Source: Apostichopus japonicus (taxonomy: Eukaryota; Echinodermata; Holothuroidea; Aspidochirotida; Stichopodidae). Taken from it: a stretch of 64,000 bases of DNA. The stretch is taken from NCBI RefSeq assembly GCF_037975245.1, contig NC_092569.1, positions 35,440,668 to 35,504,667 of the forward strand, given 5' to 3'. Shown here piece after piece: positions 47,950-60,600 of this stretch. Numbering within the stretch: the first letter of the stretch is position 1; every line of letters begins with the position of its first letter. Under the pieces are notes generated by a model. It saw only the letters and a list, made by a program, of their open reading frames with translations. It did no database searches and was not told the DNA's origin. A program made the translations under genes and the position numbers.

Positions 47950-50740
47950 GATGGACACTCATTTAAGAAGTGATGATGTAGTGGTCATTTAAATTGGTCA
48001 AGCACTCTTTGGACCGGGCAAGACGCATTATGGTACTCTTCTACACTTTCTTAAAAAATCATATGACCCATCGGTTAGGTGGTCCAAGGCGTTCTGGTCT
48101 TGATTAGGGCCCAAATGCTTTTTATTCGTGATCCTGTTACATTAATTTAAGAAAGGATGATTCAATGGTCAGTTTAATTGGTCAAGCACTCTTTGGACTG
48201 GGCAAGACGCATTATGGTACTCTTCTACAATGTCCTTAGAGTTAATGTTACCCATTGGATAGGTGGTCCAAGGCGTGCTGCGTGGATTAGGGCCCAAAGC
48301 TTTTTCGTGGTCCCGTTACACTCATTTAAGAAGTAATGATTTAATGGTCAGTTTAATTGGTCAAGCACTCTTTGGACCGGGCAAGACGCATTATGGTACT
48401 CTTCTACAATGTCCTTAGAGTTCATGTTGACCATCGGTTTGGTGATCCAAGGCGTGCTGCTTTGATTAGGGCCCAACGTTTTTTCGTGGTCCCGTTACAC
48501 TCGATGATGTAGTAATGATTTAGTGGTCATTTAAATTGGTCAAGCACTCTTTGGACTGGGCAAGACGCATTATGGTACTCTTCTACAATGTCCTTAGAGT
48601 TAATTTTACCCATTGGATAGGTGGTCCAAGGCGTGCTGCGTGGATTAGGGCCCAAAGCTTTTCGTAGTCCCGTTACACTCATTAAAGAAGTAATGATTTA
48701 GTGGTCATTTAATTGGTCAAGCACGCTTTGGATCGGGCAAGACGCATTATGGTACTCTTCTACAATGTCTTTAGAGTACATGTTACCGATTAATTAGGTG
48801 GTCCAAGGCGTGCTGCATGGATTAGGGCCCAAAGTTTTTTCGTGGTCCCTTTACACTCATTGAAGAAGTAATGATTTAGTGGTCATTTAAATTGATCAAG
48901 CACTCTTTGGACAGGGCAAGACGCATTATGTTACCCTTCTACAATGTCCTTAGAGTACATGTTACCGATTGGTTAGGTGGTCCAAAGCGTGCTGCATGGA
49001 TTAGGGCCCAAAGTTTTTTCGTTGTCCCGTTACACTCATTAAAGAAGTAATGATTTAGTGGTCATTTAAATTGGTCAAGCACTCTTTGGACCGGGCAAGA
49101 CGCATTATGGTACTCTTCTACAATGTCCTTAGAGTTAATTTTACCCATTGGATAGGTGGTCCAAGGCGTGCTGCGTGGATTAGGGCCCAAAGCTTTTTCG
49201 TGGTCCCGTTACACTCATTTAAGAAGTAATGATTTAATGGTCAGTTTAATTGGTCAAGCACTCTTTGGACTGGGCAAGACGCATTATGGTACTCTTCTAC
49301 AATGTCCTTAGAGTTCATGTTGACCATCGGTTTGGTGATCCAAGGCGTGCTGCTTTGATTAGGGCCCAACGTTTTTTCGTGGTCCCGTTACACTCGATGA
49401 TGTAGTAATGATTTAGTGGTCATTTAAATTGGTCAAGCGCTCTTTGGACCGGGCAAGACGCATTATGGTACTCTTCTACAATGTCCTTAGAGTTAATTTT
49501 ACCCATTGGATAGGTGGTCCAAGGCGTGCTGCGTGGATTAGGGCCCAAAGCTTTTCGTGGTCCCGTTACACTCATTAAAGAAGTAATGATTTAGTGGTCA
49601 TTTAATTGGTCAAGCACGCTTTGGATCGGGCAAGACGCATTATGGTACTCTTCTACAATGTCTTTAGAGTACATGTTACCGATTAATTAGGTGGTCCAAG
49701 GCGTGCTGCATGGATTAGGGCCCAAAGTTTTTTCGTGGTCCCTTTACACTCATTGAAGAAGTAATGATTTAGTGGTCATTTAAATTGGTCAAGCACTCTT
49801 TGGACAGGGCAAGACGCATTATGTTACCCTTCTACAATGTCCTTAGAGTACATGTTACCGATTGGTTAGGTGGTCCAAAGCGTGCTGCATGGATTAGGGC
49901 CCAAAGTTTTTTCGTTGTCCCGTTACACTCATTAAAGAAGTAATGATTTAGTGGTCATTTAAATTGGTCAAGCACTCTTTGGACCGGGCAAGACGCATTA
50001 TGGTACTCTTCTACAATGTCCTTAGAGTTCATGTTGACCATCGGTTTGGTGATCCAAGGCGTGCTGCTTGGATTAGGGCCCAAAGTTTTTTCGTGGTCCC
50101 GTTACACTCGATGATGTAGTAATGATTTAGTGGACATTTAAATTGGTCAAGCACTCTTTGGACCGGGCAAGACGCATTATGTTACCCTTCTACAATGTCC
50201 TTTAAGTACATGTTACCGATTGGTTAAGTGGTCCAAAGCGTTCTGCATGGATTAGGGCCCACATTTTTTTCGTGGTCCCGTTACACCCATTAAAGAAGTA
50301 ATGATTTAGTGGTCATTTAAATTGGTCAAGCACTCTTTGGACAGGGCAAGACGCATTATGGTACTCTTATGCAATGTCCTTAGAGTTAATGTTAACCATC
50401 GGTTTGGTGATCCAAGGCATGCTGCATGGATTAGGGCCCAAAGCTTTTTTGTGGTCCCGTTACACTCATTAAAAAAGTAATGAATTAGTGGTCATTTAAA
50501 TTGGTCAAGCACTCTTTGGACCGTGCAAGACGCATTATGGTACCCTTCTACAAGGTCCTTAGACTTCCTATGACCCATTGGTTGGGCGGTCCAAGGCGTG
50601 CTAGTCTTGATTAGGGCCTAAAGTAATTTTTTTACATTAATTTAAGAACTGATGAAGTACTGGTCATTTTAGTTGGTCAAGAACTATTTGGACCGGGCAA
50701 GATGCATTATGGTACCCTTCTACATAGTCATTGGAGTTCA
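47950..50740 (-). repeat. 180-bp satellite array, right arm (~16 units, with higher-order repeat)
   Basis: The same unit as the left arm in reverse orientation. Distinctive variants such as GGGCCCAACGTTTTTTCGTG (48470 and 49359) and ACCGATTAATTAGGTGG recur ~890 bp apart, so blocks of five units were duplicated as a group. Confidence 0.93.
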
Positions 50741-51059
50741 TATGACCCATGGGCCATAGATAAACCTCTTTTCACGACCAAATGTTGAACATCTTGTAAG
50801 AAAGCTTTTGTCTTGCCACAGGTGTTACGTCCATACAATTGTCGAATACGTAACCGAATAGGCAGCTCAGTTACTCATTCGCGAATATCGAACGAGGAAC
50901 GGGGAATAAGTATCTAACTTCACACTGGTTGCCGTGACATAGGTAACAATTTTTAATCCAAGTTGTAAGTTTGGAATAATAGATGCCCTTCGTGTACTAA
51001 TATAATTATTTAATATTCCTTAGGAACGACCGTGTCGAACGCCATTTTAACATTTATAC

Positions 51060-51423
51060 AATAATTCGAGATATCTACAATTAAATTGTAGATATCTGCA
51101 ATTAATTTCAAATATCTCGAATTAAATTGAAGAAATCTCTAATCATTCCAGATATCTCCATTTCAACATGAGATATCAGAAATGCATGTATTTTCGATAT
51201 CTTGAATTTTATTTAAGATATCTCATATTGATTTTAAGATATTAAGACTAATAAAAGATATTAAAATGGAACATTATTTAAAATTTCTCGAATTGAATTC
51301 GAGATATCAGAAATTGAATTCAAGATATCAAAAATTGAATTAGAGATATATATAAAAAAAAAAAAATCGAATTTGAGATATCCAAAATAGAATTCAATAT
51401 ATCAAGTATTCAATTAGAGATAT
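51060..51423. repeat. GATATC-rich degenerate palindromic repeat tract
   Basis: Dense variants of AATTCGAGATATC and its complement, spaced ~20-30 bp, over 360 bp. Very A/T-rich. Confidence 0.75.
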
Positions 51424-51835
51424 TGTTAATGAAGTCTGCAAGTAAGGAGAAGAAAACTGCTTATGTCCTAGGAATAGGTTAAGGGGATTACAAAGCTGGG
51501 ATTACTTAGACATGTAAAGACTTGCTAATAGGGTTAAAGGATAGAACTAGAGATGAGGAGAGAAAAGTAGGGAAGGGTTTACAAATTACAACAGTTGGGC
51601 TGTGGCTTTTGTGAGGTGAAGAGTTAAGGTAATAACAAGAGACAAGGAAAGGGAGAAGCCTAGGTTGTGTGAGACGATAGTGGTGATAGTGTTGGAAGGT
51701 AGCAGAGTTTGTTGATGAAGGCTTGATGTTTTGTGATTGTGAAAGGAAGCAGTGGCATTTTGTAGAGTTTGATAATAAAAGAAGAAAAGCATCGAATAAC
51801 ATTGTCCTGAATTTATTACCCCAAACTACGCAACA
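51424..51835 (+). repeat. Probable LTR of a Ty3/gypsy-like retrotransposon
   Basis: Starts TGTTAATG and ends CGCAACA (TGTT...AACA ends), with an AATAAA at 51774-51779 near its 3' side. It is followed immediately by TGGTGGCAACGG, a plausible primer binding site, and 590 bp later by a decayed gag. No second LTR is found. Confidence 0.6.
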
Positions 51836-52420
51836 TGGTGGCAACGGTTTAAAAGAAGAAATGTCTCGGTGTTTGCCCACTACCATTGTATTAAATCCAC
51901 AACCAGCTAAAAGTCAATGAGATTCAAAGGATATAACTTTAGCTAATGTGTTAGTCATGCAGACGATTTGTTAATTTAACAGAAAATAGGTAACAACACA
52001 TGAAACTTGGGCGAAACGGATGGATGGTAATCGTTTCAGAAAATATCTGAAGAAGCAAGATCCCGAAGGTATGTAACGACATCATACAACCGCATAGTGG
52101 TGGAGCTGATTGTACGGTGTAGATCATTCAACGCCCAATTATGGAAGCAGAGTTGTCCATTTAAAAAACACGCTGTTACATAAAAATTCATTAATCAAGG
52201 TGGAGGAAGTCATTGTTTGGTGGCAGATAGAAGAAACAAAAATATAGAATACAGACAGCAACCAACTATAACAGCTGAGGCACTTTTATGGATTTTTTTT
52301 GAGGAGTTCTTCTCGGACACTTTCTCGCTGAAACTGCGGTGGAGATCGCATATACATTAAGGTTGTAAATCGTTATTTATTTATAATTGCTATTTCATAT
52401 TCTCCATTTAAGGGTGCATC

Positions 52421-52890
52421 ATGTATAATTTAAGATCAGAGAAAAGTGAAGTGAAAATGAACACGACAGATAAAAGGGAGGACCAAACTTGTCCACCAGG
52501 GATACATGAAGGTCTTCCAAAAGAAATGTGGATAAACTACTCACTAGAGATGCGCAAGATAGAAGCACAAATTGAAATAGAAAAATGTAAACAAAATCAT
52601 GAAATAGAAAACAAAAGTCCGAACAAGACCATGAACTGAACAATGTTAAAGTAGAGGCAGATACAGAAGTAAAACCAAAGCAACTTCAGATAGATAACGA
52701 AACTGCCAAAGTTCAAGTGAACCCAACGTATAAGTGGCAAGTGGTGAAAGTGTAAAGTGTAAAGTGGTGAAGGTGCCTCGTCTGCATGAGAATGAAGATG
52801 TTGATGTATATCTTAGAGGTTTTGAAATGTTAGCAGAAACAAACAAGTGGGATAAATCACAGTGGGCAATATTTTTGGTTATTTGGTTTT
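52421..52890 (+). pseudogene. Decayed gag of a Ty3/gypsy-like element
   Basis: Opens with a Lys/Glu-rich coiled-coil-like stretch (72 codons), then breaks by stops and frameshifts. A later segment reads VPRLHENEDVDVYLRGFEML followed by AETNKWDKSQWAIF, the usual start of the gypsy gag core (P-x-E-x2-D-x-D-x-Y-L-x2-F-E...W). It ends abruptly at ~52890. Confidence 0.7.
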
Positions 52891-52949
52891 CATACATTAT
52901 GCTATGATGTGAAAGAAATTTAAAGCAACATGATATGCTAATTTTTCCA

Positions 52950-53498
52950 ATTTGATTTCATTTGATTTGATTTGATTTGATTTGATTTTATTCGGCAAGA
53001 TACTTTCTTCATCTACATACAAACAAAAATTGCACATAAAGATAAACATTTAAAATACAAGATGGTAATATACTTGAATGCATCAAAAGAAAATAACATG
53101 CCAAGAATAACCCTTTAAGCTAAAAGCTTATTTCCAAAGGGTCCTTATAACCATTAAAATACAAAAGATAAGAAATAAACTATTAAAACATCTAAAACAT
53201 GCATACAAACACTGTAAAAAAGAAAGATATTTACAAGCAAGACATTCATATGATTTAAAAGGTAGGCTTTGGCATCTTTTTTAAAATTGTATTTCAGCAG
53301 GATGGATTTTATGTTTTCAGGTAGCCTGTTCCAGTTTTTAATTGCATTGTAATAAAAAGACCCATCACAGTGCGTTTTAACTTTGGGAACTTGAAAATTA
53401 AAACTACTACCTCTTGTGTTATGGCTATGAACACTATTTACTCTAATAAAACTCTCCCTCATATAAATACAAATTCCTTGGAAAAGACTGCCTTTCAA
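52950..53498 (-). pseudogene. LINE 3' end with AAATC tail (L2/Daphne-like)
   Basis: The minus-strand frame contains SVHSHNTRGSSFNFQVPKVK and FYYNAIKNWNRLPENIKS, a typical LINE reverse transcriptase C-terminus. The 3' end finishes in CTTGCCGAATAAAATC followed by AAATC repeats (52955-52990), the kind of tail found on L2/CR1-group LINEs. Truncated at its 5' side. Confidence 0.85.
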
Positions 53499-53499
53499 T

Positions 53500-54666
53500 T
53501 TCTTTTCTTTTTAATTTTGTAGTCAGGAACAGCACGTGTAATTTTAAGATCATTAGTTAGGCGCATTGTACCACTATTAATATACCTGTTTACAAGATAG
53601 CTGAATGGACGAACAATAATGTAATTAAACGCTTTAACAACTTTACAATGAATATTATGATTGTCCTTGACCACCATTTTGAAGATCTTTGATATATTCC
53701 ATGATAACTTCGTCATCATCGGTGGAATACAAAAACACACAATGATCATGTATACACCAGCTCTTCTTAATTTTGGAGCGACTACTTCACCCTTGAAGAG
53801 GGAAATAACGTTCATACAAGAAGATACAAATGAATACGTTTTAAGTAGAATTATAATCATTTACTATTAGAACAACAGTCCAAACCACCTGTGAAAGATC
53901 CTGATGAAATGAAGTTATAGCACTTTGCGTCAATTTACGGTGTAACTTTGTAGACCTATTCCTTAAAGATGTATAAGAAGAGGCGTCAATCATAGGAGGG
54001 GGGAGGGGGCACAGGGTGACACAGGGTGACACAGGGTGACCTCTAAATGGTGGGGACAGGTTTGGTAACTGATTCTCGTTGGCGCTGGAGTATCATTCAG
54101 ACTCATAATGACTCGTGTATCCCACAAAGGGAGCTGAAACATTGCGCTACATGAGATTAGTATGTTATTATGTTTTAATTCTCATCTGCTCGACACCAGA
54201 GAAAAATAGAACTTTGCAACTGGGTTGAAATAAGACATGGATTTCATTGATAACGTAAATTAAATGAGGAACCGCGCTCATGTATCTCTGAGGCTATCTG
54301 CACAGGCCACTAGATAATGAAAGCCCGAAGCATTCGCTAATCTCCTTGCAGTATATTATAATTTTATATTATAGTATATGGTATTTCACGTACAAGCAAT
54401 ATAACACTATATGTGTAAATAATATTGTGCAATCAGTTTGGTTAGCAAAGTCACCCAGGATAGTCTTGAAGTGTTTTTGAGAAAATTACATATATCAAAC
54501 GAAATTTGAGACAGATACATATATGGTGCTCAGCCTGGGTGCAAAGCTGCTAGTCATGTTGTTGTTATAACCATGTTAGTCATTATACCTCAAGTTCTAG
54601 TTTAGTAGTTCTGTACATATGTTCACAAAATATTTTATTTGTGTTTTAGTTCACTGGTGCCAACTA
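53500..54666. other. Intergenic with a short 10-bp minisatellite
   Basis: 54011-54040 is three exact copies of ACAGGGTGAC. The remainder is unique-looking and A/T-rich; no gene recognised. Confidence 0.6.
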
Positions 54667-56240
54667 CAGGGCCGTAGCCTGCGGGGGTGGGGGGGGGGGG
54701 GGGGGCAGCTGCCCCTTGAAATTTTCACTTCCTAAATGAAAGTAAGCCTACGATAATATGAACGTCTGGACATTTTGCGAAATGTTCATATCATTTCTTT
54801 TGATTTCATTAGTCAGTAGTGTGCAACCTCAAGATTCTAGGCACGTGTTGTATGAATGGCGTTCAAAGAGAACACAAGGTTTAGTTTAACCGTTCATCAC
54901 GTATATGCACAATAAATGTAGAGAGCTTCTAAGATTTAACCTGCATGAACATTGTAGTAGTCTGATGTCAAACTACGGTTCATAATTATATTTATTACGT
55001 CTATGTGTCCGTCTATATCCGTCTATGTGTAGGCCTATGAGTTTTATTTTAAGCCCCTATATCAGTGCCCCAATGTTTTAACTAAGAATATGGAGGCACT
55101 CAGTCACCTTCACGGCCCACACACTGAGCTCAAACTCAAATACCCCCCCCCCCCCTCCCTCCCTAATAGGTCCCTTTTGGCATGTAAAACAGATAATTTT
55201 AACACACATCTAACAGTTAATTTACACCTAAATTCCCCAATTGATTCCCCTAAGCATATATAGACTACGGCTACCATCAGAATGCCATATAGCGTGCTTT
55301 TATCTCTTCACTTACCTGTGTAGAACAATGGATAACGCAGAGTTTACAAAGTAACGTAAAGATTTAATTCTTCTTCTACAAAGTGGTTTACCGAATAAAA
55401 TTTTTCCCATTAACCTTATCTGAGTGGTAAATTTTCAAAACATGAGATCTCAAAGTGTTTAGATGAAACTGACATGGCCTGGGAAGTGCCATTTCCGGCA
55501 ACCTGGAAGGCATATTTTTAAAAACATTATGGAACACGAAAAGGGAAACTTATTTCGTTGTGTAGTCTAAATTTGTTGTTGTTGAAACTAAAGTTGTTGC
55601 TGCTATTTTAATATGCTGTTGCTTGAACTCACGTTGATGTATAAACTTCCGTTGTCTAAACTTACGTCGTTGTCATCTGCGCTGTTCAACATTATTGCTC
55701 AACCACGGAAATGTTAATAACAGGTGTTTAGCACGAAATTAAACATACATCACCAGCGCAGGAGAATGCATGATACGTAGGCTACTGCCACTACAACTAC
55801 TAGGCCTACTACTGTTGCACCAGGGAATTCCATAAAAACTCACTGGTTACACCTAGAGCCTTATTTGAACTCTTCCTACTGCTACTAATACAATCAACAA
55901 TGAAAATAATTCTAAACAGTCTGCACTACCCACATATCCTAATTAACGACGTGCGTATAGTAAGCATATGCAGCGCAAATTGAATTTAGTTTGAGAAGAG
56001 CTTTTATTTTTTACATCACGTGGTTGAGCAATTGTTGAACAGCGCCGATGGCAACAACTTAAGTTTAGACAACGAATTAAGTTTGCCCATTTCGCGTTCC
56101 ATAAAACATTCTTGCTACACTCTCGCCAACCGATGGTGGCGCTCAGATAGTGTCATGATGGTCCCTTTTACGAATGGTCCACCCACTAAAAATGTCTTTA
56201 AAAGGCCCTGGTTTAACGCACCTCAAAGCAATGTGTAACA
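54667..56240. mobile_element. Possible eroded CAGGG-ended element with split hairpin module
   Basis: Begins CAGGGCCGTAGCC next to a ~20 bp poly-G run, a typical hAT-like end in this window. Contains two halves of the hairpin module (55473-55510 and 56124-56153) far apart. The right end (possibly GGCCCTG at ~56209) and target duplication are uncertain. Confidence 0.35.
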
Positions 56241-57010
56241 TTTGGACGATACATAATGTTTCTCGATGTTCCTCAACAAGTGAAAAGTTGAAGAATGTTT
56301 TCGTTTGGGTTTAAGTTTCAATTAACCATGATACGGCTCTAAGTCACACCCGGATGCTAAATAGACAGGTCTTCCTTAATTTAAGTCCAATCACTTGTCA
56401 GATGTTGACATTTGTCAAACTTTATCTATGACTGACATATCAATCCAGGGACCAAACAGAAGCAAACTTGAAGATTTATAGATGTGAGTGCCACCCCCCC
56501 CCCCCCCCTTCGCGCCCGCCGAAGCTTCATACTACACACATTTAACTATGACTATCTAACTCGAAATCATTTGTGATTCATAATTATTAATTTTCCACAA
56601 ACAAAATTAAACATCTCCGAAATTTAGCGATAGTACCTGTGTTTTCAACATTTCGTTATTTTAAGTTGACTATGTACATGAGATTAACAACACCATGTGC
56701 AACCACATAATACTTTGTCATTAGTTGACATGGCTGGTACTAGAAGATTTATTTAGGGATATTGTAATCTATATATATTTATAAATGTTACCCTATGTTT
56801 TGTGAGTAGTTCGACGGCAACCCTGATAATGACTTCATATAAATATATAAGTATATGAAATGTGTGTGTATATGTCCTAGAAACCAAGAATCGTTAAGAA
56901 TCCACTTGCAATTATCCATTTCCAACCAACTAATAATACTTGGGGGGGGGGGGGGGGGTGAGGGTTGACTACGAGGGATGCAACAAATTAAGGAAAAATG
57001 CACAAGTTTA
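56241..57010. other. Intergenic, no gene recognised
   Basis: Includes poly-C (~56493) and poly-G (~56942) runs. No coding signal on either strand; it lies downstream of the EGF/fibrinogen gene. Confidence 0.5.
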
Positions 57011-57016
57011 CTATGT

Positions 57017-57030
57017 TTTATTCTTTTATT
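57017..57030 (-). terminator. Tandem polyadenylation signals of the EGF/fibrinogen gene
   Basis: Two AATAAA hexamers on the minus strand (57017-57022 and 57025-57030), ~285 bases after the TAG stop of the gene. Confidence 0.6.
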
Positions 57031-57313
57031 CTTTTGTGAGACTCATGCAATAATCAATTTTCAAACTATCAAACAACAGTAAGCTGAATAATATTAATAA
57101 TTTGACATCAATTTCAATAAATATCTCCTCATTCCCTTTGAAAATTAATTATTTAGTCGAATCGTCCCGTTTGTAATTTGTGTTGCATTTTCTTCTTCTT
57201 TCTTGACTATGGCACGTCCAGCTGTCCGATGCTCGAAGATTTGTGTCGATCTTTTCTTATTTTTCCTTGTAAAAGCTGCTCTTTTGTGCAATGTTATTTA
57301 TACAGTGTTTTGT

Positions 57314-57672
57314 CTACACAGGCCGTATTTTCATATCTGTGTACTGCAGGTTGCATCCATAACTGTTCAAACTATAACTATACCAGAACATGTGCGTTCC
57401 TCGAGTAGAGCCGTCGTAGTCTCCGTTGAGGTGAGAAAGAGCGCAATAAGCGCAGTTGTCGCTGCCATCGGGAAACAATATACAGTAATAACTATGACTG
57501 GGACAGTAAGACCGACACTGAGAAGCAGAATAATAATATGTACAGTAATAACTATAATAGAACCACCAGGCTCCTCTGTGTCTCTCCGCACAGTCGTAGC
57601 TGCTCCATCCATCGTTGTCCCGGTCTTTTGTACTGAACGGTTTATTGTTGCTACCAGACAAACTATCATAAC
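57314..57672 (-). CDS. Last FReD exon with Tyr/Cys-rich insertion
   Basis: Acceptor TTGTTGCAG then GYDSLSGSNNKPFSTKDRDN..., the normal P-domain with its Asp-rich calcium loop. After GAWW the family normally has three residues before the next Cys and then SNLNG; here ~36 extra residues intervene (roughly 57446-57559), with eleven Tyr and five Cys, before CALSHLNGDY resumes the family pattern. The end TDMKIRPV is canonical. Confidence 0.88.
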
Positions 57673-60600
57673 CTGCAACAAACAAGAAAGAGTAAATAAA
57701 TCGGTCATTTTATATACTTTGAACGAATCCAATGTCAGATGTAATATAGAGGGCAGTGCGTTTTTGTCCTACCAACATGAAAACGTCAGTTCCGCGAATG
57801 TTTTGTTTTTTGTGTTCAATATTTACGATACATAAGGTGGTATTTTGTGGTTGCAAGGGAGTTTTTATATATTTTTGTTGTTGTTCCGTTTGAAATACAG
57901 CACCACAACAGGAGTAGAATACAGATGGGGAAACCACTTTAACCAAATACTAGGTTTGGGTTACTAGAGTCGCTAGTATCGCTCTTTATTTATATTTATT
58001 CATCCGCAAGTATTTACAATACTATTCATTCATTTCATTATTTGATTGTTATTTCTAAGTTCACAACTGATTAGTTTCCTACTCTGTCAAAACTGTAGTT
58101 ATAAATTTCTTGTTTGTTGAATAATATCACCCTGTTCTACTGCGTACTGGGTATTCAGTGTGTTATTGTCATCGATTGTTCAATTATTTACCCTAGATAT
58201 ATAACACTTTGTAATTGGTGTATCTTTCAACCTGAGCTCACACGTTGGACTGTAAACGTAGATTGAAATTACACTATACACAAATCATAAAATCAATACT
58301 TTTAAATGAAGAATAGAACCGACATTGTATAAACGGAATTTACTATTAATGTAGTAGCTAATATTTTAGGTTTCGACAAAGTAACCAAAATTCGATGTAT
58401 TACATGTATGAAAATCTTGAATGATATTGATTATCGTCTTTTTATTATTTAGTTCTTATCGACATGTACTTCTAGTCTCGTACGTATAACTTTTTTGAAC
58501 AGACTGATTGATTGATTAAAATTTATCGAATCTATACAGACGAATATTTCAAATAAATCATTTCTGATTCCTCTATTTCAATGTTCTATGCATGATAAAC
58601 CCTAGATGACTTTACACATAACATGATTAAATTTAAATAGCGCCTCAAAGTTTTCACATATGAGAATCATCGAATATACTTACCACTTAAAGTCACACTA
58701 TACAGTAACGAGAAGGCACACGTGGCATGCTTCCAGGTACTACTAATATGATATTAACCCATTTGTAAGTTTGAAGTGATGCGAGTTTGGTAGACAACAG
58801 CGAGAGGCAAGGCAACAGACATTTACGATAATTTTCAGAATACTCGTTTAGGTTGGGGTGATAGTGATGTTGAGATTTACTTTCTCTGTGTCAGAAATAC
58901 ATGGACACTGGCTACTATTATAATATCTACTGCCATAGTTTTATGTATTGTTAGGTGCTTGTGCAAACACGGCCAAGAGACTTGTGTTGCCAATGAAAAG
59001 CGGATCTTATCGTCTGCTTCTTATGTCTGTACACATTGTATACAGTCCTGAAACCTACGGGCGTTCCAGCTGTACTTCAAACGCGTGAAAGAAAATAGCA
59101 ATGTTTGGAATTTAAAATTGCTGTGAACCTTGAACTTATATATCATTTAGCCAGGAATGCGGTAGCTATGAGATCAGGACATTAGTTGTTAGTTGCTTCT
59201 CCTAATTCACATAATCGGTCCAGATTTATGTTTGCGTCAATGATTAGAACCATCAATTACTCACCTGTATTTCCACTGTGTGATCCAACTGATAGTCGAT
59301 ACTTGTCTGCTTGGTTATTAATCCTAAAAGTCGAATAGACGGCGTATTTTGATGATGAGCCGGAGTCCCTTAGATCAATACGAAGCTGGTAAGTTTTCTG
59401 GTTGGTCAGAGAGTAGATATATTTATTACCTAGCCAGTGGTCATGATTTTTATCACCGAAACCGTCCTTGTAGTCCCTCCAATCACGATAAAAGTCTTCT
59501 GAGGCACTCGATCGTCGCTGGAAGACCTATGAAATAAAAAAGAAAAGTGAATCCAGCTATATAATCTAGTTATCCGTAAGAGCATAACATTCAACGCCGT
59601 TAGATAGTTAACAAAGATATGGATACTGTGAAAGTGAGATAATTTGCAATAGTGTTTTGTTTCTTGATTTTGGTTCTTCCTTAAATGGTCAAGTGCATCT
59701 CAAAGAGATCTGCAGTGCATCATTTTGAGGAATGTAAAGTATAATGTGAGAAAGTTCAGAATTTAAGTCCTTAATTGTTTGCGAAGCTCACCGTCCATCC
59801 TCCTCCGTTACTTTCCATCTCACAGTAAACCTGAATACCGCGTGGCCAACCATCAGGGTAAATGGTGTAAACTCCATCACTGAGTGTACCGGAATCATAA
59901 AGCTCGTAGCAATCTTTTGGGAGGCTTGTGCACGTCACTCCGTCCCCTTGGTAGTTTGTATTGCAGTAACATTTACGGACACCACTCCTCGTAGCACAGG
60001 TTGCGTGAACACTACACTGGTAACTCGCCTCTATAAGCTGGTTATTTTGGCAAGTTGATCTTCGTGTACATCCTGAATTGATGTAAAAATCGCCAACCTG
60101 ATTTAAGATATTCATCAAGTAAGAAACAACAAATAAACAAATTATAAATTTGCGGTTGTCACAGTGAAATGTATATGATTTCAACGGTGGGTGGCCAATG
60201 ATAAATCCCCTCGAATGATCTAGGTATGGATATGAACCTTTACGAAAAATGTATGAGGTCTTTCAAGCCAACTCCGATGAATGGGCGTAGGAATAGGCCT
60301 TAAAAATTGTAGCCACAAATATTGCATTCAACCACTTATCACGACTATATATTAGGCATACAAATGAATCTAACCGCAAGACTGAAAAAAATTACCCATG
60401 AAATTTTATATCAGGCTTATAAGTGCATGCACACCCGTAGGAGTGGTCTCGTGATTCCCGAATCAACGTAATATATCCCTCGACTGACAGTTTTGAGAGG
60501 ACTGTCGACAAAAACAAATGGGTCAATGGCCCTGCCCAACCACGATGCGAACGCCACTCAGATATCTGTACTGTTATGTGATTATCGACAAGTATAATAA

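Larger units (their letters stand above)
45584..50928. mobile_element. Giant foldback element: inverted unique ends, inverted satellite arms, unique centre
   Basis: The outermost ~190 bp (45584-45775 and ~50740-50928) are inverted copies (GTGTGAAGTTAGATACTTAT from both ends). Inside each lies a tandem array of a ~180 bp unit in opposite orientation: about 8 units left, about 16 right, around a ~780 bp unrelated centre. This matches foldback elements such as the sea urchin TU family, whose inverted repeats have tandemly repeated domains. No target duplication or transposase was seen. Confidence 0.82.

Noticed and set aside
51506-51886. 126-codon minus-strand ORF
   Set aside because: It overlaps an LTR with an AATAAA signal on the opposite strand; composition is that of noncoding LTR DNA.
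57203-57835. 210-codon plus-strand ORF
   Set aside because: Antisense shadow of the last fibrinogen-domain exon, whose own frame matches the family.
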